Origin: Microvirga makkahensis
Lineage (GTDB): Bacteria; Pseudomonadota; Alphaproteobacteria; Rhizobiales; Beijerinckiaceae
Direction: 5' to 3'
Assembly (NCBI RefSeq): GCF_009830105.1
Contig: NZ_WURB01000036.1
Span: forward strand, 1-34,083
DNA length: 34,083 nt
The notes under the pieces are model-generated. The model did not search any database, had not been told where the DNA came from, and saw only the letters and a list, made by a program, of their open reading frames with translations. Each line of letters opens with the position of its first letter. The stretch's first letter is position 1. Shown piece after piece: positions 8,017 to 17,234 of this stretch. The translations under genes and the position numbers were made by a program.

Positions 8017-8343
8017 ATGTTTTCAATTCTGCGTTTCATCCTCATCGTCGGCGTGATCTTCTATTACTCGCCCGTCCGCGACCATGGCGAGTCGCCGGAC
8101 CCAACCCTGGATAGCGCCGCTCCCGGGCACACGGAGCATGCTGGGCCTGTGGCGCCTCCCCTGCCTTCGGACGGAGCGCCCGGTCATCTCGAAGCGGTAT
8201 GGCAGGCCCTGCCGGACAGCGCCAAACAGGCAGTGGTCGAGAAAATCCTCGCCGCCTCCGGCCTCACGTCGGCCGCCCCGAAGCCGTCGGACACCCTGAG
8301 GCCGGAAGACCGCGCGCCCTCTCCGCACGAACCCCGCGGCTGA
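8017..8343 (+). CDS. small single-pass membrane protein, hypothetical
   Basis: A 108-residue protein with an N-terminal hydrophobic helix (residues 2-21) followed by a proline-rich soluble part and a short helical motif, AVWQALPDSAKQAVVEKILA (about 62-81). No family that I recognise. I chose ATG 8017; an in-frame TTG at 7984 would place extra residues before the hydrophobic segment. No strong Shine-Dalgarno sequence. It is followed after 67 bases by sufE. Confidence 0.6.
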   Translation: MFSILRFILIVGVIFYYSPVRDHGESPDPTLDSAAPGHTEHAGPVAPPLPSDGAPGHLEAVWQALPDSAKQAVVEKILAASGLTSAAPKPSDTLRPEDRAPSPHEPRG

Positions 8344-8410
8344 TGCGGCCCGCCCGGTCGCCAAACTCTCCCACAGCCATTATATGACCGGCAGACAAAG
8401 CAGGGATGCC

Positions 8411-8839
8411 ATGCTGCCGACCATTGACGAGATCGTCTCCAATTTCGAACTCCTCGACGACTGGGAGGAGCGCTATCGCTACGTAATCGAGCTGGGCCGC
8501 ATGATGGAGCCGCTTCCGGCGGAGGCCCATACCGACGCCAACAAGGTGAAGGGCTGCGCGAGCCAGGTCTGGATCGAGACGCGCCTCGACCGCGCCGACG
8601 GCAGGCACGCGCTTCACCTGCTCGGAGACAGCGACGCCCATATCGTGCGCGGCCTGGTGGCCTTGATGATCGCGCTCTACGACGGCAAGACACCGGAAGA
8701 GGCCCTTGCCACCGACGCCCTCGCCCTGTTCCAGGAACTCGGCCTGGCGGAGCATCTGACGCCGCAACGGTCGAACGGCGTCAGATCCATGGTCGAGCGT
8801 ATCCGCCGCGATGCGCAGGCGGCTCAGGCCAGCCTCTGA
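8411..8839 (+). CDS. sufE: SufE cysteine desulfuration protein
   Basis: A 142-residue SufE-family protein. SufE accepts persulfide sulfur from the cysteine desulfurase SufS and passes it on for Fe-S cluster assembly in the cytoplasm. The acceptor cysteine is Cys49 in VKGCASQVW, exactly the family motif. Length is normal. I chose ATG 8411, which follows AGGGA at good spacing; the upstream ATG at 8384 has no ribosome binding site. No other suf genes are in the window, so this copy is separated from the suf operon. It converges with the DUF6456 gene with a gap of only 9 bases. Confidence 0.93.
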   Translation: MLPTIDEIVSNFELLDDWEERYRYVIELGRMMEPLPAEAHTDANKVKGCASQVWIETRLDRADGRHALHLLGDSDAHIVRGLVALMIALYDGKTPEEALATDALALFQELGLAEHLTPQRSNGVRSMVERIRRDAQAAQASL

Positions 8840-8848
8840 CCTCCACCG

Positions 8849-9817
8849 TCAGGCACGCCCGCCCTCGATCACCACGGCCCGCCAGGTCCTGATTCCGCGG
8901 GAGGCCGCCGGACCGCGGGCGGAGGCCTCGATTCCGTAATGTTCGGCAAGCCGTGCCAGCGCGAGACGCACGACGATCTTGGCGGAGCGCTGCGGCCATC
9001 CGCGCTCCCGCTCGATCTGCTCCAGCCCCTTCAGGAACCCGCACAGATCCATCAGCAGGTCGCTGAGATCAGATCCCACGGCGGCGAAAGCGGACCGGAT
9101 GCGCTGACGGGCGGCCACCATGCGGTCCGTGGCTTCCGAGGGCGATATGGAGCCGCCGCCCGCCGGCATCATGTCCCAGCGGGCCGTCACGCCCGGCAGC
9201 AGGCCCGCGAGCGTGATGTCGGTACGCAGCCGCTCCCCGGCCTGGTAGGCTGCCTCGTCGATCATCGGTTCCCCGTTGCGGTCCTTGCGGCGGCGCAGCC
9301 AATCGAGCGGACTCTCCTCCGTATCCATCCGAACGCGCACGGGACCCGCCTCGGTCCGGAGCGTCGCTTCGACGGTTTCCCGGTGCTGGTGCAGAAAGGC
9401 TGCTGTGGGCTCGTCCACACGGGAGCGCCGGAGATGGGAACGTCCTGCATCGCTCAAGACGAGCGTTTTGCAGCCCGTTGCCCCGTGTTGCCAGACAGCC
9501 AGATCCTGCCGGACGAGCAGCTCAGCAGAAGCGGCACTGAAGCGTCCGGCCCCGACGGAAATGCCCGCACGCTTCCTGTGGACGATCACACCGTCTTCGT
9601 CCGTCGGGTCGAGCATGACGCGGGTTTCCGATGCGTCCATTGCAGCCAGAAGTCGTCGTGCTTCCCATGAAAGGGCGTCTGAGCTTGCGGTGCCTGCGGC
9701 GGCGGCGCTACGCCTCCTCGTTTGCTTGGCACGCTTCGCTTTTTTCGGCGATCCGAGCGCCGGGAGACCTGCGGGGGCAATTGATTGATGAACCTGTTCG
9801 TTCTCATTTTTGTTCAT
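8849..9817 (-). CDS. DUF6456 domain-containing protein
   Basis: A 322-residue protein with a basic, alanine-rich N-terminus (1-50), a helix-turn-helix-like middle region (about 75-145, including FSAASAELLVRQDLAVW) and a C-terminal region that matches DUF6456, with ESPLDWLRRRKDRNG (about residues 168-182) and the helical LMDLCGFLKGLEQIERERGW (about 253-272). Family members in Hyphomicrobiales are annotated as unknown or putative DNA-binding proteins. Start chosen at ATG 9817, behind GGGAA; the frame also has ATG 9853. Downstream of the MucR-family gene on the same strand but separated by its terminator. Confidence 0.78.
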   Translation of the reverse strand: MNKNENEQVHQSIAPAGLPALGSPKKAKRAKQTRRRSAAAAGTASSDALSWEARRLLAAMDASETRVMLDPTDEDGVIVHRKRAGISVGAGRFSAASAELLVRQDLAVWQHGATGCKTLVLSDAGRSHLRRSRVDEPTAAFLHQHRETVEATLRTEAGPVRVRMDTEESPLDWLRRRKDRNGEPMIDEAAYQAGERLRTDITLAGLLPGVTARWDMMPAGGGSISPSEATDRMVAARQRIRSAFAAVGSDLSDLLMDLCGFLKGLEQIERERGWPQRSAKIVVRLALARLAEHYGIEASARGPAASRGIRTWRAVVIEGGRA

Positions 9818-9995
9818 GTTTTGTTCCCATAAATAAAGAAAGAAAGGACTCACCCCTCCACCACTGATAGTGGGCTCATATTCCTAGTTGTCAACGAGAT
9901 TCAAAACTGTTGATAACAGTGAGGATAAGTCGAGAGGCACCTCTCACGGACCCACAATGGCCACGATGGGAGCAATCTCACAGCCAGCGGGACAG

Positions 9996-10023
9996 CAAAA
10001 AAGCCGCCTTTGAAGGGCGGCTT
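9996..10023 (-). terminator. rho-independent terminator of the MucR-family gene
   Basis: Read on the minus strand: AAGCCGCC, a 7-base loop, GGCGGCTT, then a run of six or more T. The stem is 8 perfect base pairs (10001-10008 with 10016-10023) and starts 24 bases after the MucR stop codon. Confidence 0.85.
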
Positions 10024-10047
10024 GGAAAGGCGTGTGCCTCAGGCGGC

Positions 10048-10476
10048 TCAGCCGCGGGAGGTCCGGCGCTTCCGGCGCTGCTGACCGAGCCCCATTTCCT
10101 TGGCGAGTTCGGAGCGGGCCTTGGCGTAGTTCGGAGCCACCATCGGATAATCGACCGGCAGGCCCCACTTCTCGCGGTACTGCTCGGGGGTCATGTTGTA
10201 CTGCGTGCGCAGGTGGCGCTTCAGCGACTTAAACTTCTTGCCGTCCTCCAGGCAGACGATGTAGTCGGGAGTCACGGACTTCTTCACGGGAACGGCCGGC
10301 TTCGGAGCCTCGACCGGAGCTTCCACGGTGCCGCCGCCAACGCGCATGAGAGCAGAGTGGACCTCGTTGATCAGCGCGGGCAGGTCGCCTGATGGAACAG
10401 AGTTGTTGCTCACATAGGCCGACACGATATCCGCAGCCAGCTCAATGTAGTTCGATGCAGCGATATTGTCGCTCAT
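10048..10476 (-). CDS. mucR: MucR/Ros family transcriptional regulator
   Basis: A 142-residue member of the MucR/Ros family of alphaproteobacterial regulators, which bind AT-rich DNA and control exopolysaccharide, motility and cell-cycle genes. The N-terminal half (about 1-45) is the oligomerisation region; the DNA-binding zinc-finger-like domain (about 70-130) includes KKFKSLKRHLR and MTPEQYREKWGLP. The zinc ligand positions read C75, D78, H88, Y93: the fourth ligand is not histidine, so zinc binding may be weak or absent (family variants without zinc are known). ATG 10476 is preceded by AAGGAAG. It has its own terminator and a long upstream region, as expected for an autoregulated gene. Confidence 0.9.
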   Translation of the reverse strand: MSDNIAASNYIELAADIVSAYVSNNSVPSGDLPALINEVHSALMRVGGGTVEAPVEAPKPAVPVKKSVTPDYIVCLEDGKKFKSLKRHLRTQYNMTPEQYREKWGLPVDYPMVAPNYAKARSELAKEMGLGQQRRKRRTSRG

Positions 10477-10915
10477 TTTGATTTTCTTCCTTTCCGGCCC
10501 ACAAGAACAGCTCAATTGCCTTTCAGGCCGCTGTTTTGAGCAGCCGTTGCGCAAGCAATGCTTGCTTCATTATTGAGCCGCTCTGTACATGCACAGAGAT
10601 CGTGCCTGCCCGTTCAGGTATGTCAAATCCGCTCGAAACACAAGATCGATAAGGGGAAAACTTTGGAAAACTTGGGGGTCAACTTTCAGTGTGCAATAAA
10701 CATAGGTTTAACCATCGGGAATCGCGAAAACCGGCCGAGACTACGCAATACTGAATTCAGGCGCTCCCTACCAGAAGAAGTAGCTATAAAGCAAATGCCC
10801 CAGGAACTGGAGCGGCGTGTCTGCCGGCATCGCTCGAACCCCGCATGGGAAATCCGAGTTATGTGTGCATAATCGCTCCTTCCTTCACCCCAATCTGACC
10901 GATCCGGATCGTTTT
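10477..10915. other. 439-base divergent regulatory region
   Basis: Lies between the MucR-family gene and the S9 oligopeptidase gene. No convincing gene is present; the frames through it are short and have no ribosome binding site. The segment 10620-10800 is AT-richer than its surroundings (several A and T runs), which suits MucR-type binding and possible autoregulation, but no specific site can be fixed. Confidence 0.5.
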
Positions 10916-13027
10916 ATGAAACTCGAGCGTCTTCCGTCCCACGCCCTGCCACCTGCGCCGGTCACGCCGGCAAGGCCGCACAGCTTCGAAGTCCACGGGG
11001 TGGGAATCCAGGACGACTATGCCTGGCTCAAGGCCGAGAACTGGAAGGAAGTTCTCAAGAACCCGGCTGCCCTCGATCCGGCCATTCGAGAATGCCTGGA
11101 GCAGGAGAACGCCTACGCGTCGGCCGCCTTTGCCGGAACGGAGGATTTCCAGGCGCGGCTCGTGGCCGAGATGCGCGGGCGCATCAAGGAGGACGACTCG
11201 ACCGTTCCGCAGCCGGACGGTCCCTTCGCGTATTTCACCCGCTACCGGGAGGGCGGGCAGCACCCCCTCGTCTGCCGGCAACCGCGGGACGGCGGCGGCG
11301 AGACGATCATGCTCGATGGAGACAAGGAGGCAGAAGGGCACGCCTTCTTCGATCTTGGTGGGGCGGATCATTCCCCGGATCACCGCCTTCTTGCCTGGGG
11401 CTCGGACGTGAAGGGCTCCGAATACTTCACGATCCGCGTTCGCGACATTCGCACGGGCATGGACCTCCCCGACGAAGTGCCCCAGACCTCGGGCGGGGTG
11501 GTGTGGCTCAATGACAGCTCCGGCTTCTATTACGTGGAACTCGACGAGAATCATCGTCCGGTCAGAGCCCGGCGTCACCTGATCGGTACAAACCCGGCCC
11601 AGGACCAGACGGTCTACGAGGAGAAGGACCCCGGATTCTTCGTCAAGCTCGGCGTCACCCAGTCGAATGCCTTCGTTCTGATCGAGGCCAGCGACCATGA
11701 AACCTCCGAGGTCTGGCTCCTCGACCGGTCCGACGCCTCGGCCACGCCCCGCCTCGTCGAGGCACGCACGCCCCGGTTGCAGTATGATGTGGAACATCAT
11801 GGGGACAGCCTGATCATCCTCACAAACGCGGATGGTGCGGAAGATTTCAAGATCGTGACCGCGCCGGTCGCGGCCCCCGGGCGTGCTCACTGGAGGGATC
11901 TCATCCCCTACCGTCCCGGGACGATGATCCTCTCCGTCGTGGCCCTTGCCCGCTACCTCGTGCGGCTGGAGCGGGAGAATGCCAATCCCCGGATCGTGCT
12001 TCGCGAGATGGCGACCGGCCGGGAAGACAGCATTGCCTTCGACGAGGAGGCCTATTCCCTCGGCTTCACGCCCGGCTACGAATTCGACACGGACGTGATC
12101 CGCTACCATTACTCGTCACTGACCACCCCCAGCGAGGTGACGGATTACAACCTGCGCACGGGCGAGCGGACCCTGCGCAAGAGGCAGGAGGTTCCCAGCG
12201 GCCACAACCCCGCCGAGTACGTGACCCGCCGCCTCTTCGCCACGGCGCCGGACGGCGAGCAGGTCCCCATCTCGATCCTGCATAGACGGGAGATCCCGCT
12301 CGACGGCTCGGCACCATGCCTTCTCTACGGGTACGGCTCCTATGGCATGTCCATGCCCGCGAGCTTCCGCACGGGGATCCTGTCCCTCGTGGATCGGGGC
12401 TTCGTCTATGCCATCGCCCATATCCGCGGCGGGACGGAAAAGGGATGGCGCTGGTATCTCGACGGGAAGCGAGAGAAGAAGACGAATACCTTCAAGGACT
12501 TCATCGCCTGCGGCGAGGCTCTCGCCGAGGCCGGCTATACGTCGCGGGGACGGATCGTGGCCCATGGCGGCAGCGCGGGCGGCATGCTGATGGGGGCTGT
12601 CGCCAATATGGCGCCGGATCTCTTCGCGGGCATCGTCGCCGAGGTTCCCTTCGTGGATGTTCTCAACACCATGCTGGACGCCGAGCTTCCCCTCACCCCG
12701 CCCGAATGGCCCGAATGGGGCAATCCCGCCGCCGACGAGAGCGCCTTCCGTACCATTCTATCCTATTCGCCCTATGATAACATAAAGCCGCAAGCCTATC
12801 CTGCGATCCTGGCGCTCGCCGGACTCACGGACCCGCGCGTAACCTACTGGGAACCCGCAAAATGGGTCGCCAAGCTCAGGGCCACGATGACAGGGGGCGG
12901 GCCGATCCTGCTCAAGCTCAACATGGATGCGGGCCATGGAGGAGCGGCCGGGCGTTTCGATCGGCTGGAGGAAGTTGCCCTCGCCTATGCGTTCGCGATC
13001 AAATGCATCGAGGGGAGAAAGGTCTGA
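10916..13027 (+). CDS. S9 family peptidase, oligopeptidase B-like
   Basis: A 703-residue serine peptidase of the prolyl oligopeptidase family. The N-terminal beta-propeller (about 60-410) is followed by an alpha/beta-hydrolase domain. The catalytic triad is Ser553 in GGSAGG, Asp639 in GLTDPRV and His674 in DAGHGG. The sequence features LLYGYGSYG and HIRGGTEKGWRWY (about 460-515) are typical of protease II (oligopeptidase B), which cleaves short peptides after basic residues. No signal peptide, so probably cytoplasmic. Start at ATG 10916 is chosen from family alignment (PFSF-type N-terminus); the frame is open to 10817 but lacks homology. Likely a single gene; the histidine kinase begins 48 bases downstream. 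Confidence 0.9.
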   Translation: MKLERLPSHALPPAPVTPARPHSFEVHGVGIQDDYAWLKAENWKEVLKNPAALDPAIRECLEQENAYASAAFAGTEDFQARLVAEMRGRIKEDDSTVPQPDGPFAYFTRYREGGQHPLVCRQPRDGGGETIMLDGDKEAEGHAFFDLGGADHSPDHRLLAWGSDVKGSEYFTIRVRDIRTGMDLPDEVPQTSGGVVWLNDSSGFYYVELDENHRPVRARRHLIGTNPAQDQTVYEEKDPGFFVKLGVTQSNAFVLIEASDHETSEVWLLDRSDASATPRLVEARTPRLQYDVEHHGDSLIILTNADGAEDFKIVTAPVAAPGRAHWRDLIPYRPGTMILSVVALARYLVRLERENANPRIVLREMATGREDSIAFDEEAYSLGFTPGYEFDTDVIRYHYSSLTTPSEVTDYNLRTGERTLRKRQEVPSGHNPAEYVTRRLFATAPDGEQVPISILHRREIPLDGSAPCLLYGYGSYGMSMPASFRTGILSLVDRGFVYAIAHIRGGTEKGWRWYLDGKREKKTNTFKDFIACGEALAEAGYTSRGRIVAHGGSAGGMLMGAVANMAPDLFAGIVAEVPFVDVLNTMLDAELPLTPPEWPEWGNPAADESAFRTILSYSPYDNIKPQAYPAILALAGLTDPRVTYWEPAKWVAKLRATMTGGGPILLKLNMDAGHGGAAGRFDRLEEVALAYAFAIKCIEGRKV

Positions 13028-13075
13028 GGCCGCACGCCCCCGCGGCGGCGCAGGATCTCTTGAGAGTGAGCGTGT

Positions 13076-15454
13076 ATGAGCAACAGCGAGAATTTGCCAG
13101 CCCTCGACAAGAGCGCTCCTCTCAGGAGGAGCGCCGGCTCCCGGGAGACTGACAAGCAGCGGATTGCGGAGCTCGAACGCCAGCTGCGCGTGAGCAACGG
13201 CAAGCTGCGAATGGCTCTCGACATTGGAAAGCTCGGCTCATGGGAACGCGATCTCGAGACGGGCGAGATCACAGGCTCGGCAGAGTTCAAGGCCTATCTG
13301 GGGCTCAAACCCGACGCACGGCTGACCTATGCGGAGCTGGAGGCCATGTTCCACCCGGCCGATGTCGAGCGCATCAACCAGGCGGTGGCCTATGCGATCC
13401 GCACCAGGACCGACTTCAACATCGAACACCGCATCCTGAAGGCCGACGGGAGCGTCGGCCATGTTCACGTGCGCGGCGGAGCGATCTACGAAGGCGACAG
13501 GCCCACATGCTTCGTCGGCGTGCTTCAGGACATCAAGGAACGGCAGAGAATCCGGGAGGAGATGGATCAGGCTCAGCGCCGCCAGGAGTTCCTGCTCAGG
13601 CTCAACGATCAGCTCAGCAACATCGATGATCAATATAAGATCATGGAGGTTGCCGCACGCGATCTTTGCGAGCTTCTGAAGGCCGACACTGCAGGCTATG
13701 GCGAAGTCTACGAGGACCGCGGCGTCGTCATTGTCGAGCGTGAATGGTCCAGGGGGCTCATCAGCAATGAGGGAAAGGTCGAAAAGCTCGACAACGGCTC
13801 CGGAATCCTCAAGATCCTGGAACGCAGACAAGCAGCCATCGTCAATGATGTGAGGACGGATCCCCGCCTCGGCGATCCGGCCGTGCAGGCGTTCTACAGC
13901 ACCATCAACGTGCGTTCCTGCTGCGCCGTTCCCATTCACAAGAATGGACGATTTACCGCCGAATTCTATGTCTATTCGTCAGTGCCGCGCGACTGGACGA
14001 GCGACGAGGTGGCACTCGTCGAGGATGTGGCGGAGCGCACCTGGCTGGCGATCGAGAAAGTCAGGGCCGAGACGAACCTGCGCGAGATCGAGGCGCGGTT
14101 CAAGCTCATTGCGGAATCGCTGCCTGCCCTGGTCTGGATCGTCGATCCGGAAGTCAGGCTCACCTATGCCAACGAGCGCTGGGTCAAGTTTTCAGGCCTC
14201 TCTCCGGAAGAGGCGCTCGGCCATAGCTGGATGCAGGCAATCCATCCCGACGACATGGCGCGCATGCACGAAGAGCTGAAGAGCGTCATGCGGGATCACA
14301 CTCCCTATACGACCGAGGCCCGCTATCGGTCTCATAACGGCGTCTACCGCTGGCATATCATCCAGGCGGAACCGTTCTACAAGGAAGGAACATTCTGCGG
14401 CTGGGTCGGCACAAGCGTCGATATTCAGGACCTCAAGGAAACGGAAGCGGCCCTGCGGCTCAGCGAGGAACGGCTGTCCTTGGCGCAGCGGGCTGCCGGC
14501 ATCGGCGTCTACGACTGGGACATGATCACCGGCAAGATCGTCTGGACTGCCGAGCAGGAGCACCTGTTCGGCCTGGAGCCGGGTACGTTCAAGGGCGACA
14601 TTTCCGGTTGGAGAGAAAGGGTTCATCCCGAGGACCTGCCTCCCGTCCTCAAGATCATGGAGGACACCGAGCGGCGCCGCGAAACGGAGCTCAACCTGTC
14701 CTATCGGATCGTTCGGCCGGACAAGAGCATCCGCTTCATCGACACCACATCCGTGTACTTCTATGACGACAAGGGCACGCCGACGCGCCTGGTCGGCGTC
14801 AATATCGACATCACCCGCTACAAGCAGGCGGAACAGAGTCAGCAGCTCCTGATCCGGGAGCTGCATCACCGGGTCAAGAACACCCTGGCGACGGTTCAGG
14901 CCATTGTCGGCTCGACCGCGCGGACTTCCTCCAGCATCGACGAGTTCTATCAGGGTTTCGTCGGGCGCATCGTCTCGCTCGCCCGCACCCACAACCTTCT
15001 CACGGAAGACCTTTGGCAGAAGGCGGATCTTCAGGAACTCGTAGCGACGGAACTCGGCCCCTACGAGGACGAGGCCCGCAATCGCATCCTCATCGAAGGC
15101 CCGGATGTGGAGCTGCCCTCAGAGGCCGCCGTTCCTGTCGGCATGGCCATTCACGAGCTCACCACCAACGCCGCCAAGCACGGCGCCCTGTCCACCTTCG
15201 GCGGGCAGGTGGAGGTTCGTTGGCATGTCGAGCCGGATGGAGAGAACGCGATTTTGCACTTCACGTGGACGGAGCATGGCGGCCCACGCGTCACTGCCCC
15301 AGCTCGCCAGGGCTTCGGCTCACGCCTGCTGCAACGGGTTCTTTCCGCCCAGTTGCAGGCTCAAGTGAACTGGGACTTCCGGGAGAAGGGTCTTCATTTC
15401 TCGATGACCATGCCCATGCCGCGTGGGGCGCCCCTCTTCAACCCCGACAGGTAG
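13076..15454 (+). CDS. HWE-family sensor histidine kinase with PAS and GAF domains
   Basis: A 792-residue soluble kinase. Domains in order: short coiled segment (25-45), PAS (about 45-160), GAF (about 180-325), two PAS domains (about 335-455 and 460-590), then an HWE histidine kinase core. The phosphoacceptor is His598 in ELHHRVKN; the ATPase part has HELTTNAAKHGA and the family WTE motif near residue 725. No membrane segments, so it should sense an internal signal, possibly redox, light or a small molecule. HWE kinases are common in Hyphomicrobiales and often control the general stress response, but no response regulator, PhyR or NepR gene lies nearby. Start ATG 13076. Confidence 0.9.
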   Translation: MSNSENLPALDKSAPLRRSAGSRETDKQRIAELERQLRVSNGKLRMALDIGKLGSWERDLETGEITGSAEFKAYLGLKPDARLTYAELEAMFHPADVERINQAVAYAIRTRTDFNIEHRILKADGSVGHVHVRGGAIYEGDRPTCFVGVLQDIKERQRIREEMDQAQRRQEFLLRLNDQLSNIDDQYKIMEVAARDLCELLKADTAGYGEVYEDRGVVIVEREWSRGLISNEGKVEKLDNGSGILKILERRQAAIVNDVRTDPRLGDPAVQAFYSTINVRSCCAVPIHKNGRFTAEFYVYSSVPRDWTSDEVALVEDVAERTWLAIEKVRAETNLREIEARFKLIAESLPALVWIVDPEVRLTYANERWVKFSGLSPEEALGHSWMQAIHPDDMARMHEELKSVMRDHTPYTTEARYRSHNGVYRWHIIQAEPFYKEGTFCGWVGTSVDIQDLKETEAALRLSEERLSLAQRAAGIGVYDWDMITGKIVWTAEQEHLFGLEPGTFKGDISGWRERVHPEDLPPVLKIMEDTERRRETELNLSYRIVRPDKSIRFIDTTSVYFYDDKGTPTRLVGVNIDITRYKQAEQSQQLLIRELHHRVKNTLATVQAIVGSTARTSSSIDEFYQGFVGRIVSLARTHNLLTEDLWQKADLQELVATELGPYEDEARNRILIEGPDVELPSEAAVPVGMAIHELTTNAAKHGALSTFGGQVEVRWHVEPDGENAILHFTWTEHGGPRVTAPARQGFGSRLLQRVLSAQLQAQVNWDFREKGLHFSMTMPMPRGAPLFNPDR

Positions 15455-15546
15455 TGCCCATGATTCCGCCATGGTCGGCGAGCGCTGCCGCGGCAGATTG
15501 GAAGGACCAGTTCTCCGTATCGATCGATGGAGCCCAGGGAGACGTC

Positions 15547-16101
15547 ATGCTGTTGAACGCAAACCGGTCGCATCTTCTTGTGGTGGACGTGCAAGCCAGA
15601 CTCATGCCGGCCATTCACGAGAGCGATTCCACGCTCAAGAACATCAACACGCTGCTGCGGGCGGCCCTCCGGCTCGGCGTTCCCGTGACGGTTTCGGAGC
15701 AATACCCGAAGGGGCTTGGCCCCACGGTCGCATCCGTCGCCGAGGCTCTTCCGGCCGCCACGCCCGTGTTCGTGAAGACGAGCTTCTCCGCGGCGGCCGA
15801 TCCGGCAACGGCCGAACACATGGTCCGGCTCCGCGGTGAAGGTCGCGATCAGCTCGTGATCTGCGGAGCGGAGGCACATATCTGCGTGCTGCAGAGCGCG
15901 CTCGGGTTCAAGGCGACCGGGCTCGAGACCTTCGTGGTCGCCGATGCGGTTTCGAGCCGCTCGCCGCACAGCGTCAGCGCCGCCTGCGCCCGCCTGCTCC
16001 ATGCGGGCTGTCATTGGGTGACGACGGAGATGGTGGCATTCGAATGGATGGAGAGAGCTGCGACGGAGGATTTCCGGGCCCTCTCCCCGCTGTTCAAGTA
16101 G
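15547..16101 (+). CDS. isochorismatase-family cysteine hydrolase
   Basis: A 184-residue alpha/beta hydrolase with the isochorismatase-like triad Asp14 (VVDVQ), Lys77 (VFVKTSF) and Cys113 (GAEAHICV). Members with this cysteine cleave amides or related bonds; the substrate is not predictable. It resembles the short YcaC-like hydrolases. ATG 15547 follows GGGAG at good spacing; the much longer frame starting at 15013 lies inside the histidine kinase gene and is not real. Its 3-prime end overlaps the convergent membrane protein gene by 8 bases. Confidence 0.88.
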   Translation: MLLNANRSHLLVVDVQARLMPAIHESDSTLKNINTLLRAALRLGVPVTVSEQYPKGLGPTVASVAEALPAATPVFVKTSFSAAADPATAEHMVRLRGEGRDQLVICGAEAHICVLQSALGFKATGLETFVVADAVSSRSPHSVSAACARLLHAGCHWVTTEMVAFEWMERAATEDFRALSPLFK

Positions 16102-17059
16102 CAGGGCTTCCGCCACCCTCGCCGCCGGAGGCGATGAAGGCTTTCAGCTCGTCGAGGGACTGGAACCGGAAAACGCCCGTGGGGGTCTGCGCCTCGATGG
16201 AGCCGTCGGAGAACATCACATAGGTGTTGTCGCCGGAATTGTAGGTGCCGATGATCGTTGCGGCGCTGCGCGGCGCCTCCTCCGCCGCCTCTCCCCGGCT
16301 CTCCTCGTCGGAAGCGGCGGTTTCCTCTCGGGCTGCGGCAGGCTCCGAGCCGGGCTCCGGCGCATGATCCGTCGCGGGCTCGGGCGACGCCTCGCGGAGA
16401 TCGTCCCCGACCGGTTCGTCCCGGCTTTCCTCCTCAGGCTCGTCCAGCCTGGGCTCGTCCCCGAAAAGCGCCGCTTCGGCAGGCGTCCGGCGGGTTTCCA
16501 CATAGGTCTCGCCGCCCCGCTCGGCCAAAAGGAAGTCCGGAACCTTGACCTCGCCCTCCCCGTCCTCGTCACGGCGTCCGGTCTCGTCGGAGGACGTCTT
16601 CGGCGGGAACGGCAGCAGGCGCTCGCCAAGCTTTTCGGCCTCTTCCCTGCCGCTCTCGCGGCTCTCGACTGCCGATTTGAACCTGTCTTCCTGTGGGAAA
16701 AGCGGCAGGTCGGGCTGCGCCACGTCCTGATCCTTGGCCTCGCCGCGATCCAACATGCCGCCGCCGAGCAACCCTCCCGCGAGAGCCGCGGTCGAAAGGC
16801 CGGTCGACGATGAGGAAGCCTCGTCCCGAGCCGCTTCATCGAAACCGATCTGCAGGCGCACAAGCTCGGACTGGATCCTGGCGAGCTTGGATACGACCGC
16901 CGTGATTCCCAGCAGGAGCGCGCCGCAGCCGGCGCTGAAACTGCCGGCGATCACCATCGTCCAGCCACGTTCTATCAGAACGATGTCCCATCCGAAGAAG
17001 GCAGCCAGCAACCCGCCGACGATCATCGCAGAAGCGAGGGCTAGAAGAGCGATGATCAT
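16094..17059 (-). CDS. membrane protein with long acidic region and conserved C-terminal module
   Basis: A 321-residue protein with two N-terminal membrane segments (about 2-24 and 32-56), a short coiled stretch (57-75), a long low-complexity Glu/Asp/Ala/Pro-rich region (about 80-265) and a compact C-terminal module, NSGDNTYVMFSDGSIEAQ followed by a helix (about 268-312). Similar C-terminal modules occur in uncharacterised Hyphomicrobiales proteins. No enzyme motif. ATG 17059 is preceded by GGAG at 5-6 bases spacing, which decides the start over the upstream ATG 17080. Diverges from the superoxide dismutase gene. Confidence 0.72.
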   Translation of the reverse strand: MIIALLALASAMIVGGLLAAFFGWDIVLIERGWTMVIAGSFSAGCGALLLGITAVVSKLARIQSELVRLQIGFDEAARDEASSSSTGLSTAALAGGLLGGGMLDRGEAKDQDVAQPDLPLFPQEDRFKSAVESRESGREEAEKLGERLLPFPPKTSSDETGRRDEDGEGEVKVPDFLLAERGGETYVETRRTPAEAALFGDEPRLDEPEEESRDEPVGDDLREASPEPATDHAPEPGSEPAAAREETAASDEESRGEAAEEAPRSAATIIGTYNSGDNTYVMFSDGSIEAQTPTGVFRFQSLDELKAFIASGGEGGGSPAT

Positions 17060-17169
17060 GCCGTCTCCATATATACGCAAACAAGGTTTTCAGAGGCAAA
17101 GCTATGCCTCTATAGGCGAAAGGCAACCTCATGAAAAGATTGGCCAGAAAAAAGTCCGCTTCCCGACCG

Positions 17170-17198
17170 TTGCTCTTGCGCCCTGGGAGCTTTAACTA
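17170..17198 (+). promoter_or_regulatory. candidate promoter of the superoxide dismutase gene
   Basis: TTGCTC (17170-17175) and TAACTA (17193-17198) with a 17-base spacer, 36 bases upstream of the start codon. Recognisable but imperfect sigma-70-like elements. Confidence 0.35.
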
Positions 17199-17234
17199 AC
17201 CCATCACAGGTCGCTCAATCCAAAGGAGACGCCG

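Noticed and set aside
10558..10872. 104-codon frame in the MucR upstream region
   Set aside because: No ribosome binding site, irregular codon use and no recognisable family; the region is better explained as regulatory DNA.
15013..15546. N-terminal extension of the isochorismatase-like protein
   Set aside because: The extension overlaps the histidine kinase ATPase domain, and the ATG at 15547 has a good ribosome binding site and matches the family start.
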